Of a stretch of DNA of 34,802 nt, positions 14,876 to 23,442 are shown one piece after another. A program made the translations under genes and the position numbers. Source of the DNA: JBJXHC01 sp046160825 (GTDB taxonomy: Bacteria > Bacteroidota > Ignavibacteria > UBA10030 > UBA6906); the NCBI GenBank assembly GCA_046160825.1, contig JBJXHC010000033.1, positions 1 through 34,802 of the forward strand. The letters are read 5' to 3'. The notes beneath the pieces were generated by a model. That model saw only the letters and a list, made by a program, of their open reading frames with translations, was not told where the DNA came from and made no database searches. Numbering within the stretch: position 1 is the first letter of the stretch; each line of letters opens with the position of its first letter.

Positions 14876-17584
14876 CTAATCAAGAATCGGGCCTAACCAC
14901 CGCTCCAGTTCCTCAATCTTCATTGTCTTCCGTCGGGCATAGTCTTCAAGCTGGTCTCGTTGGATTTTGCCGACGCCAAAATACTGGCTCTCGGGACGAC
15001 CGAAATACCAACCGCACACAGATGATGCAGGGAACATCGCCAACGATTCTGTGAGCGTAATGCCTGTTGTTTCGGTTGCGTCGAGCAATTCGAACAGCTT
15101 GTACTTCTCGGTGTGGTCGGGACATGCAGGATAGCCGGGAGCAGGACGTATGCCCGCGTATTTCTCCTTGATGAGATCTTCTTTGGTGAGATGTTCATCT
15201 TTTGCGCAGCCCCAAAGTTCTTTGCGTACTTTTTCATGCAAACATTCCGCAAAGGCCTCGGCAAACCTGTCTGCCAATGCCTGCAACATGATCTTGTTAT
15301 AGTCATCATGCACAGCTTCAAACGCTTTCACATGTGGCTCAATACCATGCATCGTGACAGCAAATGCACCGATATAATCCCGTTTGTTCAATTCCTTTGG
15401 AGCGATGTAATCCGCCAGCGAGAAGTTCGGCTGACTTGTTCCCTTCTGAATTTGCTGCCGTAGGAATTCCAGCTTCACTGTCGACTTTTGAGTCTTGACC
15501 TCTACTTCATCGCCATCGCTTGTCGCCTCCCACAAACCGATAACACCTTTTGCCGTAAGCCACTTCCCGGCAACGATCTTGTCGAGCAGGGCATTTGCAT
15601 CGTTGTATAACTTGGTCGCTTCTTTTCCTACTTTGGCATCACTGAGAATTTCAGGAAAGTTGCCGTGCATTTCCCAGGTGATGAAGAACGGCTTCCAGTC
15701 GATGTATTGCCGCAATTCTCGCAAATCAAAATTGTCAAACATCCTCGTGCCGGTCATCGTAGGGGCAACTGGAGTGTAGGCTGCCCAATCAATTTTTACT
15801 TTGTTCTTCTTCGCTTCCTCGTAGCGCACGTAGCTTTTTGCCGACTTCTTATTGTCGAATCCCTCTTTCAGTTTGACGTACTCGGCTTTTATCCCCTTCA
15901 AGAAATCTGCTTTCTGATCGTTGCTGAGTAGCGATCCTGCAACTGTCACGCTTCGTGAAGCATCAAGCACATGCACCACGCCGTTGTCATACTCCGGGGC
16001 GATCTTCACAGATGTGTGTATCCGGGAAGTCGTGGCACCGCCGATCAACAACGGCTGCACCATTCCCCTTCGTTTCATCTCTTTGGCAATATGTACCATC
16101 TCATCCAACGATGGTGTAATCAGTCCGCTGAGACCAACGATATCGACGTTCTCTTTCAGCGCAGTCTCTAGAATCTTATCGGTAGGAACCATCACACCCA
16201 GATCAATAATATCATACCCATTGCAGCCCAATACAACACCGACGATGTTTTTACCAATGTCATGCACATCGCCTTTCACTGTCGCCAATAAGATCTTCGC
16301 TGCGCCCGCGCCTTCCTCATTTACCGTACCGGCAGCAATGTGCGCCTGCTTTCGCAGTTCCTTCTCCGCTTCAATGTAGGGAGTAAGGATCGCAACGCTT
16401 TTCTTCATCACCCGCGCACTCTTCACTACCTGAGGAAGGAACATCTTGCCGGCACCAAATAAATCACCAACCACGTTCATCCCATCCATCAATGGACCTT
16501 CGATCACCTCCAAAGGCTTGGGATATTTCTGCCGCGCTTCTTCCGTATCCGCGTCGATATAGTCGGTTATGCCATTGACAAGAGAATGTTTCAAGCGTTC
16601 TTCCACACTCGAATTGCGCCACGCTTCATCCTTGATCTCAACTTTCCCCTTTGCTCGAACGGTTTCCGCGTGAACAATGAGGGCTTCGGTTGCCTGGTTG
16701 TCATCATTGTTCCGGTTCAGCAGCACATTTTCGCAGAGGTTGCGAAGCGTCGTCTCAATTTCGTCATACACCACCAGTTGTCCGGCGTTGACAATGCCCA
16801 TATCCATGCCGGCCTTGATGGCGTGATACAGGAATACGGAATGCATGGCCTCACGGACGTGGTCGTTGCCCCGAAAAGAAAACGATACGTTGGAAACGCC
16901 ACCGCTTATTTTGGTCAACGGCATCAGTCGTTTTATTTCTGCCGTGGCTTCAATGAAATCAAGAGCGTAGTTGTTGTGTTCTTCGATGCCGGTGGCAACG
17001 GCAAAAATGTTGGGGTCGAAAATGATGTCCTGAGGATTGAAGCCAACCTGCTCTGTGAGAATTTTGTACGCCCTCTGGCAGATGTCCACCTTGCGCTTTT
17101 TTGTGTCAGCTTGTCCCACTTCATCAAACGCCATAACGACAACGGCAGCGCCAAAGCTCTGGCAAATAAATGCCTGGTGGATGAACTTCTCCTCGCCTTC
17201 TTTCATGGAGATGGAGTTGACAATGCACTTGCCCTGTACACATTTCAATCCCGCTTCAATGATCTCAAACTTTGAGCTGTCGATCATGATGGGGATTCTG
17301 GCGATGTCGGGTTCACTTTGGAGAAGGTTCAGAAACGTTGTCATGGCACGCACCCCTTCCAGCAAGGCGTCGTCCATGTTGATGTCCAGGATTTGCGCAC
17401 CGCTCTCCACCTGTTGACGCGCTACACTCAAAGCCTCTTCGTACTTGTTCTCCCGGATGAGCCGCGCAAATTTCTTGGAGCCGCTCACATTGGTCCGTTC
17501 ACCAATGTTCACGAAATTCATCTCAGGGCGAACCACGAGAGGTTCGAGACCGGAAAGGCGAAGATATGGTTTGATAGTATTCAT
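14876..17584 (-). CDS. metH: Methionine synthase, folate-, cobalamin- and SAM-binding part (split MetH)
   Basis: 902 residues from ATG 17584; a GTG 15 bases upstream is also in frame. It holds modules two to four of cobalamin-dependent methionine synthase: the pterin-binding TIM barrel (about 20-285, FVNIGERTNVSGS, DINMDD, IPIMIDSSK), the cobalamin cap (about 325-410), the B12 Rossmann domain with the cobalt-ligating His in DVHDIGKN near residue 440 plus VGLSGLITPSLDEM, and the reactivation domain with the SAM-binding motif RPAPGYPACPDHTEK near the end. It transfers methyl from methyl-tetrahydrofolate to cobalamin and on to homocysteine in the cytoplasm. The homocysteine-binding module is encoded separately just upstream (17685-18698) in another reading frame. 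The two proteins together equal one normal MetH of about 1240 residues. Confidence 0.96.
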   Translation of the reverse strand: MNTIKPYLRLSGLEPLVVRPEMNFVNIGERTNVSGSKKFARLIRENKYEEALSVARQQVESGAQILDINMDDALLEGVRAMTTFLNLLQSEPDIARIPIMIDSSKFEIIEAGLKCVQGKCIVNSISMKEGEEKFIHQAFICQSFGAAVVVMAFDEVGQADTKKRKVDICQRAYKILTEQVGFNPQDIIFDPNIFAVATGIEEHNNYALDFIEATAEIKRLMPLTKISGGVSNVSFSFRGNDHVREAMHSVFLYHAIKAGMDMGIVNAGQLVVYDEIETTLRNLCENVLLNRNNDDNQATEALIVHAETVRAKGKVEIKDEAWRNSSVEERLKHSLVNGITDYIDADTEEARQKYPKPLEVIEGPLMDGMNVVGDLFGAGKMFLPQVVKSARVMKKSVAILTPYIEAEKELRKQAHIAAGTVNEEGAGAAKILLATVKGDVHDIGKNIVGVVLGCNGYDIIDLGVMVPTDKILETALKENVDIVGLSGLITPSLDEMVHIAKEMKRRGMVQPLLIGGATTSRIHTSVKIAPEYDNGVVHVLDASRSVTVAGSLLSNDQKADFLKGIKAEYVKLKEGFDNKKSAKSYVRYEEAKKNKVKIDWAAYTPVAPTMTGTRMFDNFDLRELRQYIDWKPFFITWEMHGNFPEILSDAKVGKEATKLYNDANALLDKIVAGKWLTAKGVIGLWEATSDGDEVEVKTQKSTVKLEFLRQQIQKGTSQPNFSLADYIAPKELNKRDYIGAFAVTMHGIEPHVKAFEAVHDDYNKIMLQALADRFAEAFAECLHEKVRKELWGCAKDEHLTKEDLIKEKYAGIRPAPGYPACPDHTEKYKLFELLDATETTGITLTESLAMFPASSVCGWYFGRPESQYFGVGKIQRDQLEDYARRKTMKIEELERWLGPILD

Positions 17585-17684
17585 ATTTGTTTGAACCACA
17601 ACGGCACGACGACTGAACGCATCACAACGTTATTCGCACAACTCCAAAGCGTTGTGTCCCGTAAGTGCCCTGGTGTCGCTGTGG

Positions 17685-18698
17685 TTACAGTACTTGATCG
17701 AGAACCGGTAACTGCCTCGGGGCAAGGCTCTTTACATGTTCTGCAATTTGTTTAATGTGTTCCGGTGTTGTACCACAACAGCCGCCAACGATATTTACAA
17801 ATCCCTGCTTTGCCCAGTCTTCCATGAACTCCGCGGTTTCGTGTGGCTGCTGATCATACTCACCCATGGCATTCGGTAAACCCGCATTCGGGTAAGCCGA
17901 GACATAGCATGATGCCAATCCCGACAATTCCTCTATGTGGCCACGCATTTCTGCAGCGCCCAACGCGCAATTCAAACCAACGCTGAGTGGCTTTGCATGC
18001 ATGACTGATGTATAAAACGCTTCAAGCGTTTGTCCGCTCAATGTTCTGCCGCTTGCATCAGTAATGGTGCCGCTGATCATTACCGGCAGTTCTTTCTTCT
18101 TTGTGTCGCGGAAGTATTTCTTGATTGCGAAGATGGCTCCTTTTGCATTGAGCGTATCGAAAATGGTTTCAACGAGAAGCACATCCACTCCCCCATCAAC
18201 CAAACCGGAAACCTGTTCATAGTACGCCGCGACCACTTCATCAAACGTCACTGCCCGGAAACCGGGATTGTTCACATCGGGCGATAAGGACAATGTTTTG
18301 TTGAGCGGTCCCAGAGCACCCGCAACAAAGCGCTGCTTTGATGGATCTTTGGCTGTGTATGCATCCGCAGCCGCCCGGGCACACTTGCCGGCGGCAACAT
18401 TCAACTCATACGCCAGCGATTGCATTTGATAGTCTGCCATTGCAATAGCAGTGCTGCTGAAGGTATTGGTTTCGATAATATCCGCGCCAGCCTCAAGATA
18501 TTGCTTGTGAATGCCGGTGATAACGTCAGGCCGGGTAATGGAGAGGAGATCATTATTCCCTTTGACATCAACATGCCAGTCCTTGAATCTTTCACCACGA
18601 TAATCTTTTTCCTGGAGATTGTGGCGTTGTATCAACGTGCCCATGGCGCCGTCGATGATGAGGATTCTCTCTTCAAGTAACTGCTGAATTGTTTTCAT
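17685..18698 (-). CDS. metH: Homocysteine S-methyltransferase module (split MetH N-terminal part)
   Basis: 337 residues, the first module of MetH as a free-standing protein. It begins with the typical ERILIIDGAMGTLIQ segment and has the zinc-binding cysteines in GLNCALG and GGCCGTTPEHI. It ends about where a full-length enzyme would continue into its folate domain. It receives the methyl group from cobalamin bound to the 14876-17584 protein and makes methionine. An AAGGTG Shine-Dalgarno precedes ATG 18698. The 100 bases to the next gene place the pair in one operon. Because both frames are clean, each has a start, and the same split is known in many Bacteroidota, I take the split as natural rather than an error. 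It could in principle be a general homocysteine/thiol methyltransferase, but the neighbour makes that unlikely. Confidence 0.94.
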   Translation of the reverse strand: MKTIQQLLEERILIIDGAMGTLIQRHNLQEKDYRGERFKDWHVDVKGNNDLLSITRPDVITGIHKQYLEAGADIIETNTFSSTAIAMADYQMQSLAYELNVAAGKCARAAADAYTAKDPSKQRFVAGALGPLNKTLSLSPDVNNPGFRAVTFDEVVAAYYEQVSGLVDGGVDVLLVETIFDTLNAKGAIFAIKKYFRDTKKKELPVMISGTITDASGRTLSGQTLEAFYTSVMHAKPLSVGLNCALGAAEMRGHIEELSGLASCYVSAYPNAGLPNAMGEYDQQPHETAEFMEDWAKQGFVNIVGGCCGTTPEHIKQIAEHVKSLAPRQLPVLDQVL

Positions 18699-18712
18699 CG
18701 CTCACCTTACAA

Positions 18713-18726
18713 ATATTCGAGAATAT
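18713..18726 (-). promoter_or_regulatory. Small inverted repeat upstream of the metH pair
   Basis: ATATTC-GA-GAATAT, a 6-base perfect inverted repeat 15 bases before the ATG of the homocysteine methyltransferase gene. Its position could suit an operator, but nothing identifies the regulator. I see no cobalamin or SAM riboswitch in the short leader. Confidence 0.3.
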
Positions 18727-18739
18727 CATGACTCAAGTA

Positions 18740-18770
18740 AAACAACAACGGCGAGCATTGTGCCCGCCGT
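18740..18770 (-). terminator. Rho-independent terminator after the redoxin gene
   Basis: On the minus strand ACGGCGGGCA and TGCTCGCCGT form a ten-base stem with one mismatch and a three-base loop (18748-18770), followed by TTGTTGTTTT. It lies 31 bases after the stop of the 18801-19829 gene and separates it from metH. Confidence 0.7.
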
Positions 18771-18800
18771 GAGAAAGTTATTAATGGCGGAAGTCTGTCG

Positions 18801-19829
18801 TCAATTGTTCGAGACCAGTTCGGGAATGACACAGGAAACAAACGTCAGCGAATACAGTGCGAACCCGCCGCTCTTCGCACTCAGCTTGAGGACATGCTCA
18901 CCGAATTCCTTGTTCCGGACAACACTGAACATCTTCGCGTCGCGTATCGTCAGATAACTTCTGCCGTCTTCTCCAATCGTTACATCGTCACCTTTAGACG
19001 CTTCCGAAAGGGGCATGTCGTCCTGGGTGACAACGACCTCGAATCCCGAATCTCCTTCGGGCTTGATTACCGCATTGACTTCAAGCGCTTGGTATTTCAA
19101 GACGATGTGGCCGGACTTATCGCCATCCGGGGCCAGACGCAAACTATTCCGGTCATTCATCCAATTCCCGCCAGCGTAGAACCGTCCATCGAGATAGAGC
19201 ATCGGGTCGAGATACTCCACGACGGATTCCGGGCTGTAGCCTTCGACGTTGCCCAGTGTGCCTCGTACATAGCCGGTGAATAATTCCGGCGTCACGCGAT
19301 AACAGACAGCGCCTGTTCTATCCTCATCGCGCAATGGTTCCATCAACAGCGGAAGTTCCTCGTCCACTCCTGCATCATAAAGAAGAGTTTGTATCGCATG
19401 TTCTATTGCCTGGGAATTGCCCTCGCCGAAATTCTGGAACCGGACATATCCGCTCTTGTCGATCACGTACAACGACGGCCATACACGGCTCCCATACTTG
19501 GATGCAATTTCTGCTTCATTGTCCATCACTACGGGATACGTGATGCCGAGACGTGTAACGGCTTTGTGGACTTCTTCCGGATTCTTACCGAATGGAAATT
19601 TCGGAGTGTGTACACCAACCACAACAAGCCCGTGTTGTTCGTATTTCTTGCTCCATTCTTTGATATATGGGATCGAACGAAGAGAATGCGCACAAGTGTA
19701 ATCCCAAAAATGGATTACGATAACTCTACCCCGCAATGCTGCAATGGGAACCGGCTCTGAATTGAACCAGAAATCCCCGTAGAGTTCATGGGCTCTAATG
19801 GTGTGCGGTCTGAGATCCTGTGCCGTCAT
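18801..19829 (-). CDS. TlpA/DipZ-like redoxin with C-terminal beta domain, second cysteine missing
   Basis: 342 residues from ATG 19829; the open frame reaches 19862 only through a TTG. Residues about 1-150 are a thioredoxin-like fold of the kind found at the end of DipZ proteins: GDFWFNSEPVPIAALRG, the active-site segment FWDYTCAHSLRSIPYIKEW, VVVGVHTPKFPFGKN and the cis-Pro loop RVWPSLYVID. The remaining half is a beta-rich domain like the carbohydrate-binding-like module of DipZ (GKWMNDR-type segment, ALEVNAVIKPEG). The usual CxxC is CAHS here, so it cannot form the standard intramolecular disulfide and may work by a monothiol mechanism. No signal peptide is seen, so a cytoplasmic place is likely. 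It stands alone with its own terminator. Confidence 0.85.
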   Translation of the reverse strand: MTAQDLRPHTIRAHELYGDFWFNSEPVPIAALRGRVIVIHFWDYTCAHSLRSIPYIKEWSKKYEQHGLVVVGVHTPKFPFGKNPEEVHKAVTRLGITYPVVMDNEAEIASKYGSRVWPSLYVIDKSGYVRFQNFGEGNSQAIEHAIQTLLYDAGVDEELPLLMEPLRDEDRTGAVCYRVTPELFTGYVRGTLGNVEGYSPESVVEYLDPMLYLDGRFYAGGNWMNDRNSLRLAPDGDKSGHIVLKYQALEVNAVIKPEGDSGFEVVVTQDDMPLSEASKGDDVTIGEDGRSYLTIRDAKMFSVVRNKEFGEHVLKLSAKSGGFALYSLTFVSCVIPELVSNN

Positions 19830-19956
19830 GCGTTGCGTATTGCTCCCTCGAAATTCACTCAAAATATATCCAAAGAGCCTTTGAATTGCAAGAAAGGTTC
19901 AGAACAGGGCGATATCAAGGTTTGTAGGAAGGAAGGCTGTCGCAGGTGAGTGTTGC

Positions 19957-21267
19957 TCAAATCGAAGGAACGACGATTCCCCGGCACTCGCCGAAACCAA
20001 CGCGCCGGAATTCATCGTTCCGACAATAGCCCCGCATGATCACCTCATCGCCATCTTCGAGGAAGCGGCGTTGTTCTCCTGACGGAAGATCAATCGGTTC
20101 GGTGCCACGTTGCGTCAACTCCAGGAGGCAGCCGCGCGAGGCTTTCTCCCTGCCGGACACGGTTCCGCTTGCGAGGAGATCGCCGGCTCGCAAATTACAA
20201 CCATTGCTTGCGTGGTGGGTGAGCATCTGGGCAATCGTCCAGTACATATCGGCAAATGTTCCGGTCGTCAAATGCTTGGATGCAGTTTTCTGATTCCGCA
20301 TCTGTTGTGATAAGAGATGGACTTCAAGCGTTAGGTCAATGCCACCGTTTTTTTGATTCGATTGCGAAGTGAGATATGGCAAGGGTTGCGGATCACCGGC
20401 GGGTCGTTGAAAAGCCTGTGTCCGGAATGGTACAAGCGCTTCAAGGGAGACAACCCAGGGCGATATGGACGTGCCAAAGTTCTTCGCTAGAAAGGGGCCG
20501 AGAGGCTGATATTCCCACTTCTGAATATCACGGGCCGACCAATCATTGACGAGACACAAACCGAAGATTCGCTCTTCTGCTTTTTCAATATCAATCGACT
20601 CACCAAGCTTGTTACCCGCACCAACGAAGAAGCCGACTTCAAGCTCGTAGTCAAGCTGCTTGCTCGGGCCGAACTCAGGCGCCGGAGCGCTGTCGTCCTT
20701 TGTTTGCCCTTGCGGACGACGTACACCAGTTCCACTCACCACAATGGATGATGATCTCCCATGATATCCAATGGGAACGTGCTTGTAGTTCGGTAGCAAC
20801 GGGTTATCCGGACGAAACATGCTGCCGACATTTGTTGCGTGATGGATTGATGCATAAAAATCCGTGTAGTCTCCGATGGCAGCGGGAAGAAGCATTTCAG
20901 CGGCCGCCATTGGCGAGAGATGACCTTCTGCAGCCGTAAAGTCAGGCGAACCGGCACGCAGAATCTCACTCAGTCGTTTTCTCAATGCAGACCAATATTC
21001 GGAACCAAGAGCCATGAATGGGTTGAGCGATGATCCGTTGCACGACTCCGCGGCACGCAAGGCAGTTCCGGTGAACAGTCCCTCCCTCAGACATCCTGCA
21101 ACATCAAGGATCTGATTGCCGATGGCCACTCCGACACGACCGGACGAATTCTCCCCTTTCGTTCGATATGCGCCAAAGGGAAGATTCTGAATCGGGAAGT
21201 CGGTGTCTCTCATGTTCGCAGACTCGACCCAGGAAACGAGTTCAGGATTGTGGGTTTCGTTGATCAT
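19957..21267 (-). CDS. fahA: Fumarylacetoacetase
   Basis: 436 residues, the normal length for bacterial and animal fumarylacetoacetases. An N-terminal SH3-like domain (about 20-115) is followed by the FAH catalytic domain with DYTDFYASIHHATNVG, PIGYHGRSSSIVVSG, the metal-binding LDYELEVGFFVG and LVNDWSARDIQKWEYQPLGPFLAKNFGTS. It splits fumarylacetoacetate into fumarate and acetoacetate, the last step of tyrosine and homogentisate breakdown. Its ATG overlaps the stop of the upstream gene by four bases (ATGA), so the two are translated together. The rest of the pathway (HPPD, HmgA) is not in this window. Confidence 0.96.
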   Translation of the reverse strand: MINETHNPELVSWVESANMRDTDFPIQNLPFGAYRTKGENSSGRVGVAIGNQILDVAGCLREGLFTGTALRAAESCNGSSLNPFMALGSEYWSALRKRLSEILRAGSPDFTAAEGHLSPMAAAEMLLPAAIGDYTDFYASIHHATNVGSMFRPDNPLLPNYKHVPIGYHGRSSSIVVSGTGVRRPQGQTKDDSAPAPEFGPSKQLDYELEVGFFVGAGNKLGESIDIEKAEERIFGLCLVNDWSARDIQKWEYQPLGPFLAKNFGTSISPWVVSLEALVPFRTQAFQRPAGDPQPLPYLTSQSNQKNGGIDLTLEVHLLSQQMRNQKTASKHLTTGTFADMYWTIAQMLTHHASNGCNLRAGDLLASGTVSGREKASRGCLLELTQRGTEPIDLPSGEQRRFLEDGDEVIMRGYCRNDEFRRVGFGECRGIVVPSI

Positions 21268-22160
21268 AGAAATCCGAGAGTACGAAGGTCATCGAACGGT
21301 TCTGTGAATGAACATGAACCGAACGCAAGCGCAAGACCGGCGCGGGCTGCATTGACTTGATAGACAGAAAGCATATTTTCCCGCCATGATACGTTTTCAT
21401 CTGTAAAGACAAATGCTGTAGGGTCTTGCTCAAGCAACAGCCGTTCAATTTCCGTTGGTCCCATGCCGTTGTGCGCAAATGCCGCCGCAAGGAAGACGTT
21501 GATGAAGCCGTGCATTATTCCCTTTGGACTCTCCTTCTCGTACGTGAGACTATATTCTGAATGGATGGGATGATGCAACCCGGCGGTGGCCTTGAACATC
21601 ACCCGCTCCTTTGCGCAGGCATGAATGAACCGTGCAAGATCCTTGTTCGACGGAAATGCATCCGCGGTCACGCCACCCGTGCGGACTTTCGCCTTTGCGC
21701 CCGACTGGCGGATCGCCGAGATCAATCCCGACGGGTCGTCGGTAATGGGAATCTCAAGAAACAGGGAGACGTCGTTGCCATGCATGCGCGCCGCCAGCTC
21801 AACTGCAGAAGCCGACGAAGCTTTCAGCTCGACAGTATCGATGATGATGGGGCGAGACTCATGATCTGCATGACGGATGTTGAAATGCACGATCTCATCC
21901 TTCTCCGATTCAATATCGCTTCCACCCAGAACGCTCAATCGCCAGGGTTGAGGCTGACCGGTCGCGGGAAGGACATCAGTTGCCAATTCAAACTCGGCCA
22001 GTCTCGACATGGGGACGATGAAACGACCAAGCGCCCACGAGCGACCGGACGCAGTGTATTTCGCGTAGTTCTTCACCGCGGATGCCATATCGAGTTTCGC
22101 CGGAGGGAACAACCCGGCGTAATCAATAAGTCCGTTAAGAAGTGTGCGAAGAGATTTCAT
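21264..22160 (-). CDS. Unrecognised protein coupled to fumarylacetoacetase
   Basis: 298 residues with no signal peptide or membrane segment. I do not recognise the family. The pattern of alternating short strands (RPIIIDTVEL, DVSLFLEIPI, AKVRTGGV, VMFKATAGLHHP, AFVFTDENV) and helices suggests a TIM-barrel-like alpha/beta fold, with a Lys in FKATAGLHHP that could be catalytic. The C-terminal part reads as a helical cap. It starts 14 bases after the peroxiredoxin-like gene and overlaps fahA by four bases, so a role linked to tyrosine or homogentisate breakdown is plausible, for example handling of fumarylacetoacetate or a related keto acid. That role is inference from context only. ATG 22160 has no clear Shine-Dalgarno. 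Confidence 0.75.
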   Translation of the reverse strand: MKSLRTLLNGLIDYAGLFPPAKLDMASAVKNYAKYTASGRSWALGRFIVPMSRLAEFELATDVLPATGQPQPWRLSVLGGSDIESEKDEIVHFNIRHADHESRPIIIDTVELKASSASAVELAARMHGNDVSLFLEIPITDDPSGLISAIRQSGAKAKVRTGGVTADAFPSNKDLARFIHACAKERVMFKATAGLHHPIHSEYSLTYEKESPKGIMHGFINVFLAAAFAHNGMGPTEIERLLLEQDPTAFVFTDENVSWRENMLSVYQVNAARAGLALAFGSCSFTEPFDDLRTLGFL

Positions 22161-22173
22161 TTATCAGAGTGAG

Positions 22174-22758
22174 TTATGCACCGAAGTACTCAGGCTCGTT
22201 GCCTGGCTTCCATTTGATATTGCACCCGATGTTCGGTCGCTGGTTTGGATCGACGGGTTTACCAGATTGCAGAGCATCCAGCGCAGCGCGGAGATCCATG
22301 CCCGTCACCGGGATGTCGTTCCCCCGCCGACTGTCATCCAACTGACCACGATACACCAAACGCATGGACTTGTCAAACAAATAAAAGTCGGGTGTACACG
22401 CAGCGTTGTAAGCTCTGGCTATTTCCTGTGTTTCATCATAACACAATGGGAATGAAAATCCAAGTTCCAATGTCATCTCCTTCAAGCTCGCAGGCGAGTC
22501 GTCAGGATAGCTCTCGGCGTCATTCGAGCTGATGGCAACGATGCCAACGTCCCGGCTTCCATAATCCTTCCCAATGCGGACAAGCTCATCCTGAACGTGC
22601 TTCACGTACGGACAATGACGGCAAATGAACATGACAAGCAGGGCTTTCTTATCCTTGAACGTCGCCAATGAAATCATCTTGCCAGACACGACATCCGGGA
22701 GATTGAAGTCCGGTGCTGGTGTACCGAGGTCAAGCATTGTGGAGAGTGTGCGGGACAT
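22174..22758 (-). CDS. Peroxiredoxin/thioredoxin-like protein (PRX-like family)
   Basis: 194 residues, one redoxin domain of the AhpC/TSA-like PRX-like_1 kind. It has APDFNLPDV at the start, the CxxC active site in MFICRHCPYVKHV, VAISSNDAESYPDDSP, and the cis-Pro loop CTPDFYLFD. The C-terminus GCNIKWKPGNEPEYFG is characteristic of this family. It is cytoplasmic, probably a thiol peroxidase or disulfide reductase; family members have no firmly known partner. It is the first gene of a three-gene operon with the unrecognised 21264-22160 gene and fahA. That position could mean protection of the iron-dependent aromatic-ring oxygenase steps from oxidants, which is inference. Confidence 0.9.
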   Translation of the reverse strand: MSRTLSTMLDLGTPAPDFNLPDVVSGKMISLATFKDKKALLVMFICRHCPYVKHVQDELVRIGKDYGSRDVGIVAISSNDAESYPDDSPASLKEMTLELGFSFPLCYDETQEIARAYNAACTPDFYLFDKSMRLVYRGQLDDSRRGNDIPVTGMDLRAALDALQSGKPVDPNQRPNIGCNIKWKPGNEPEYFGA

Positions 22759-22800
22759 TGGGATTCAGATCTTATGTCTTTCAGGGGGTCGGGCCACTTC

Positions 22801-23421
22801 TTAGATCGTGCCCAGCCATCCCTTAAAATAATCAAACTGCAAATAATCTGAGACTAAACCATTGAAATCATTTGTGGAACCGAACGACTCAACAATGTCT
22901 TCAAACGAAACAATCGTGCATCGTTCAGAAAGAGCCGGTTTGGATGTTCGATCCCATTTCGCAATCACGGATTGCCGGAGAACCAAATACCACTCACTGC
23001 TCAAGTCGAACGCTTTATCCCCCCAGACTGCAGTGACTGAGTGTCCTTCACAAATATCTGGAAGGTTTCCATCAAGAACAGCAACCATTTGTCCAGCAAT
23101 TCTCTGGCCGTTGTGGGATACTCGGCACTGTTTCATAAATCTCGAGGTGAACTGTGAACTTGAGAGTCGTTCGAATCCCAACTTGACTTCGCATGGAACA
23201 ACCTTCGCTGTTTCAGTGTCTATGAAACCAACATCGATCGCATGCGCCCCATCAAACCTATACTCACTGCAATGATGAAGTTTAATTTCAGCATGGGCCG
23301 CAGCTTTAACAATCATGTTTTGCAATGAAGGTTTTTTCTTTGCAAACAGTTCTCGGACAAGGATGGACTTTGAGAACATCTGCGCGACTATTTCTTCTGC
23401 TATACAGTTGAGTCGAAGCAT
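22801..23421 (-). CDS. Hypothetical protein with PD-(D/E)XK nuclease-like motif
   Basis: 206 residues from ATG 23421, which has an AGGG Shine-Dalgarno; a TTG start at 23439 is less likely. I do not recognise a named family. Residues about 55-85 contain FDGAHAIDVGFID followed by VVPCEVKLGFERL, giving the D-x(n)-ExK spacing of the PD-(D/E)XK nuclease fold with a helix after it. The C-terminal half is mixed alpha/beta with several aromatic residues. No methyltransferase or specificity subunit lies nearby, so it is not an ordinary restriction enzyme. It could be a lone defence or repair nuclease, or a nuclease-fold protein without activity. It sits between TMEM175 and the fahA operon. Confidence 0.6.
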   Translation of the reverse strand: MLRLNCIAEEIVAQMFSKSILVRELFAKKKPSLQNMIVKAAAHAEIKLHHCSEYRFDGAHAIDVGFIDTETAKVVPCEVKLGFERLSSSQFTSRFMKQCRVSHNGQRIAGQMVAVLDGNLPDICEGHSVTAVWGDKAFDLSSEWYLVLRQSVIAKWDRTSKPALSERCTIVSFEDIVESFGSTNDFNGLVSDYLQFDYFKGWLGTI

Positions 23422-23442
23422 GAAATACCCTGAGTTCAAATA

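Noticed and set aside
16586..17275. 229-codon open frame on the plus strand
   Set aside because: Antisense to the folate-binding part of metH, which is fully conserved.
17585..17684. Assembly frameshift splitting metH
   Set aside because: The two parts are 100 bases apart with non-coding sequence between them, each has a sensible start or stop, and the split is a known arrangement in related bacteria.
18699..18800. Cobalamin or SAM riboswitch in front of metH
   Set aside because: The leader is too short and shows only a 6-base inverted repeat and the preceding gene's terminator; no conserved riboswitch core is visible.
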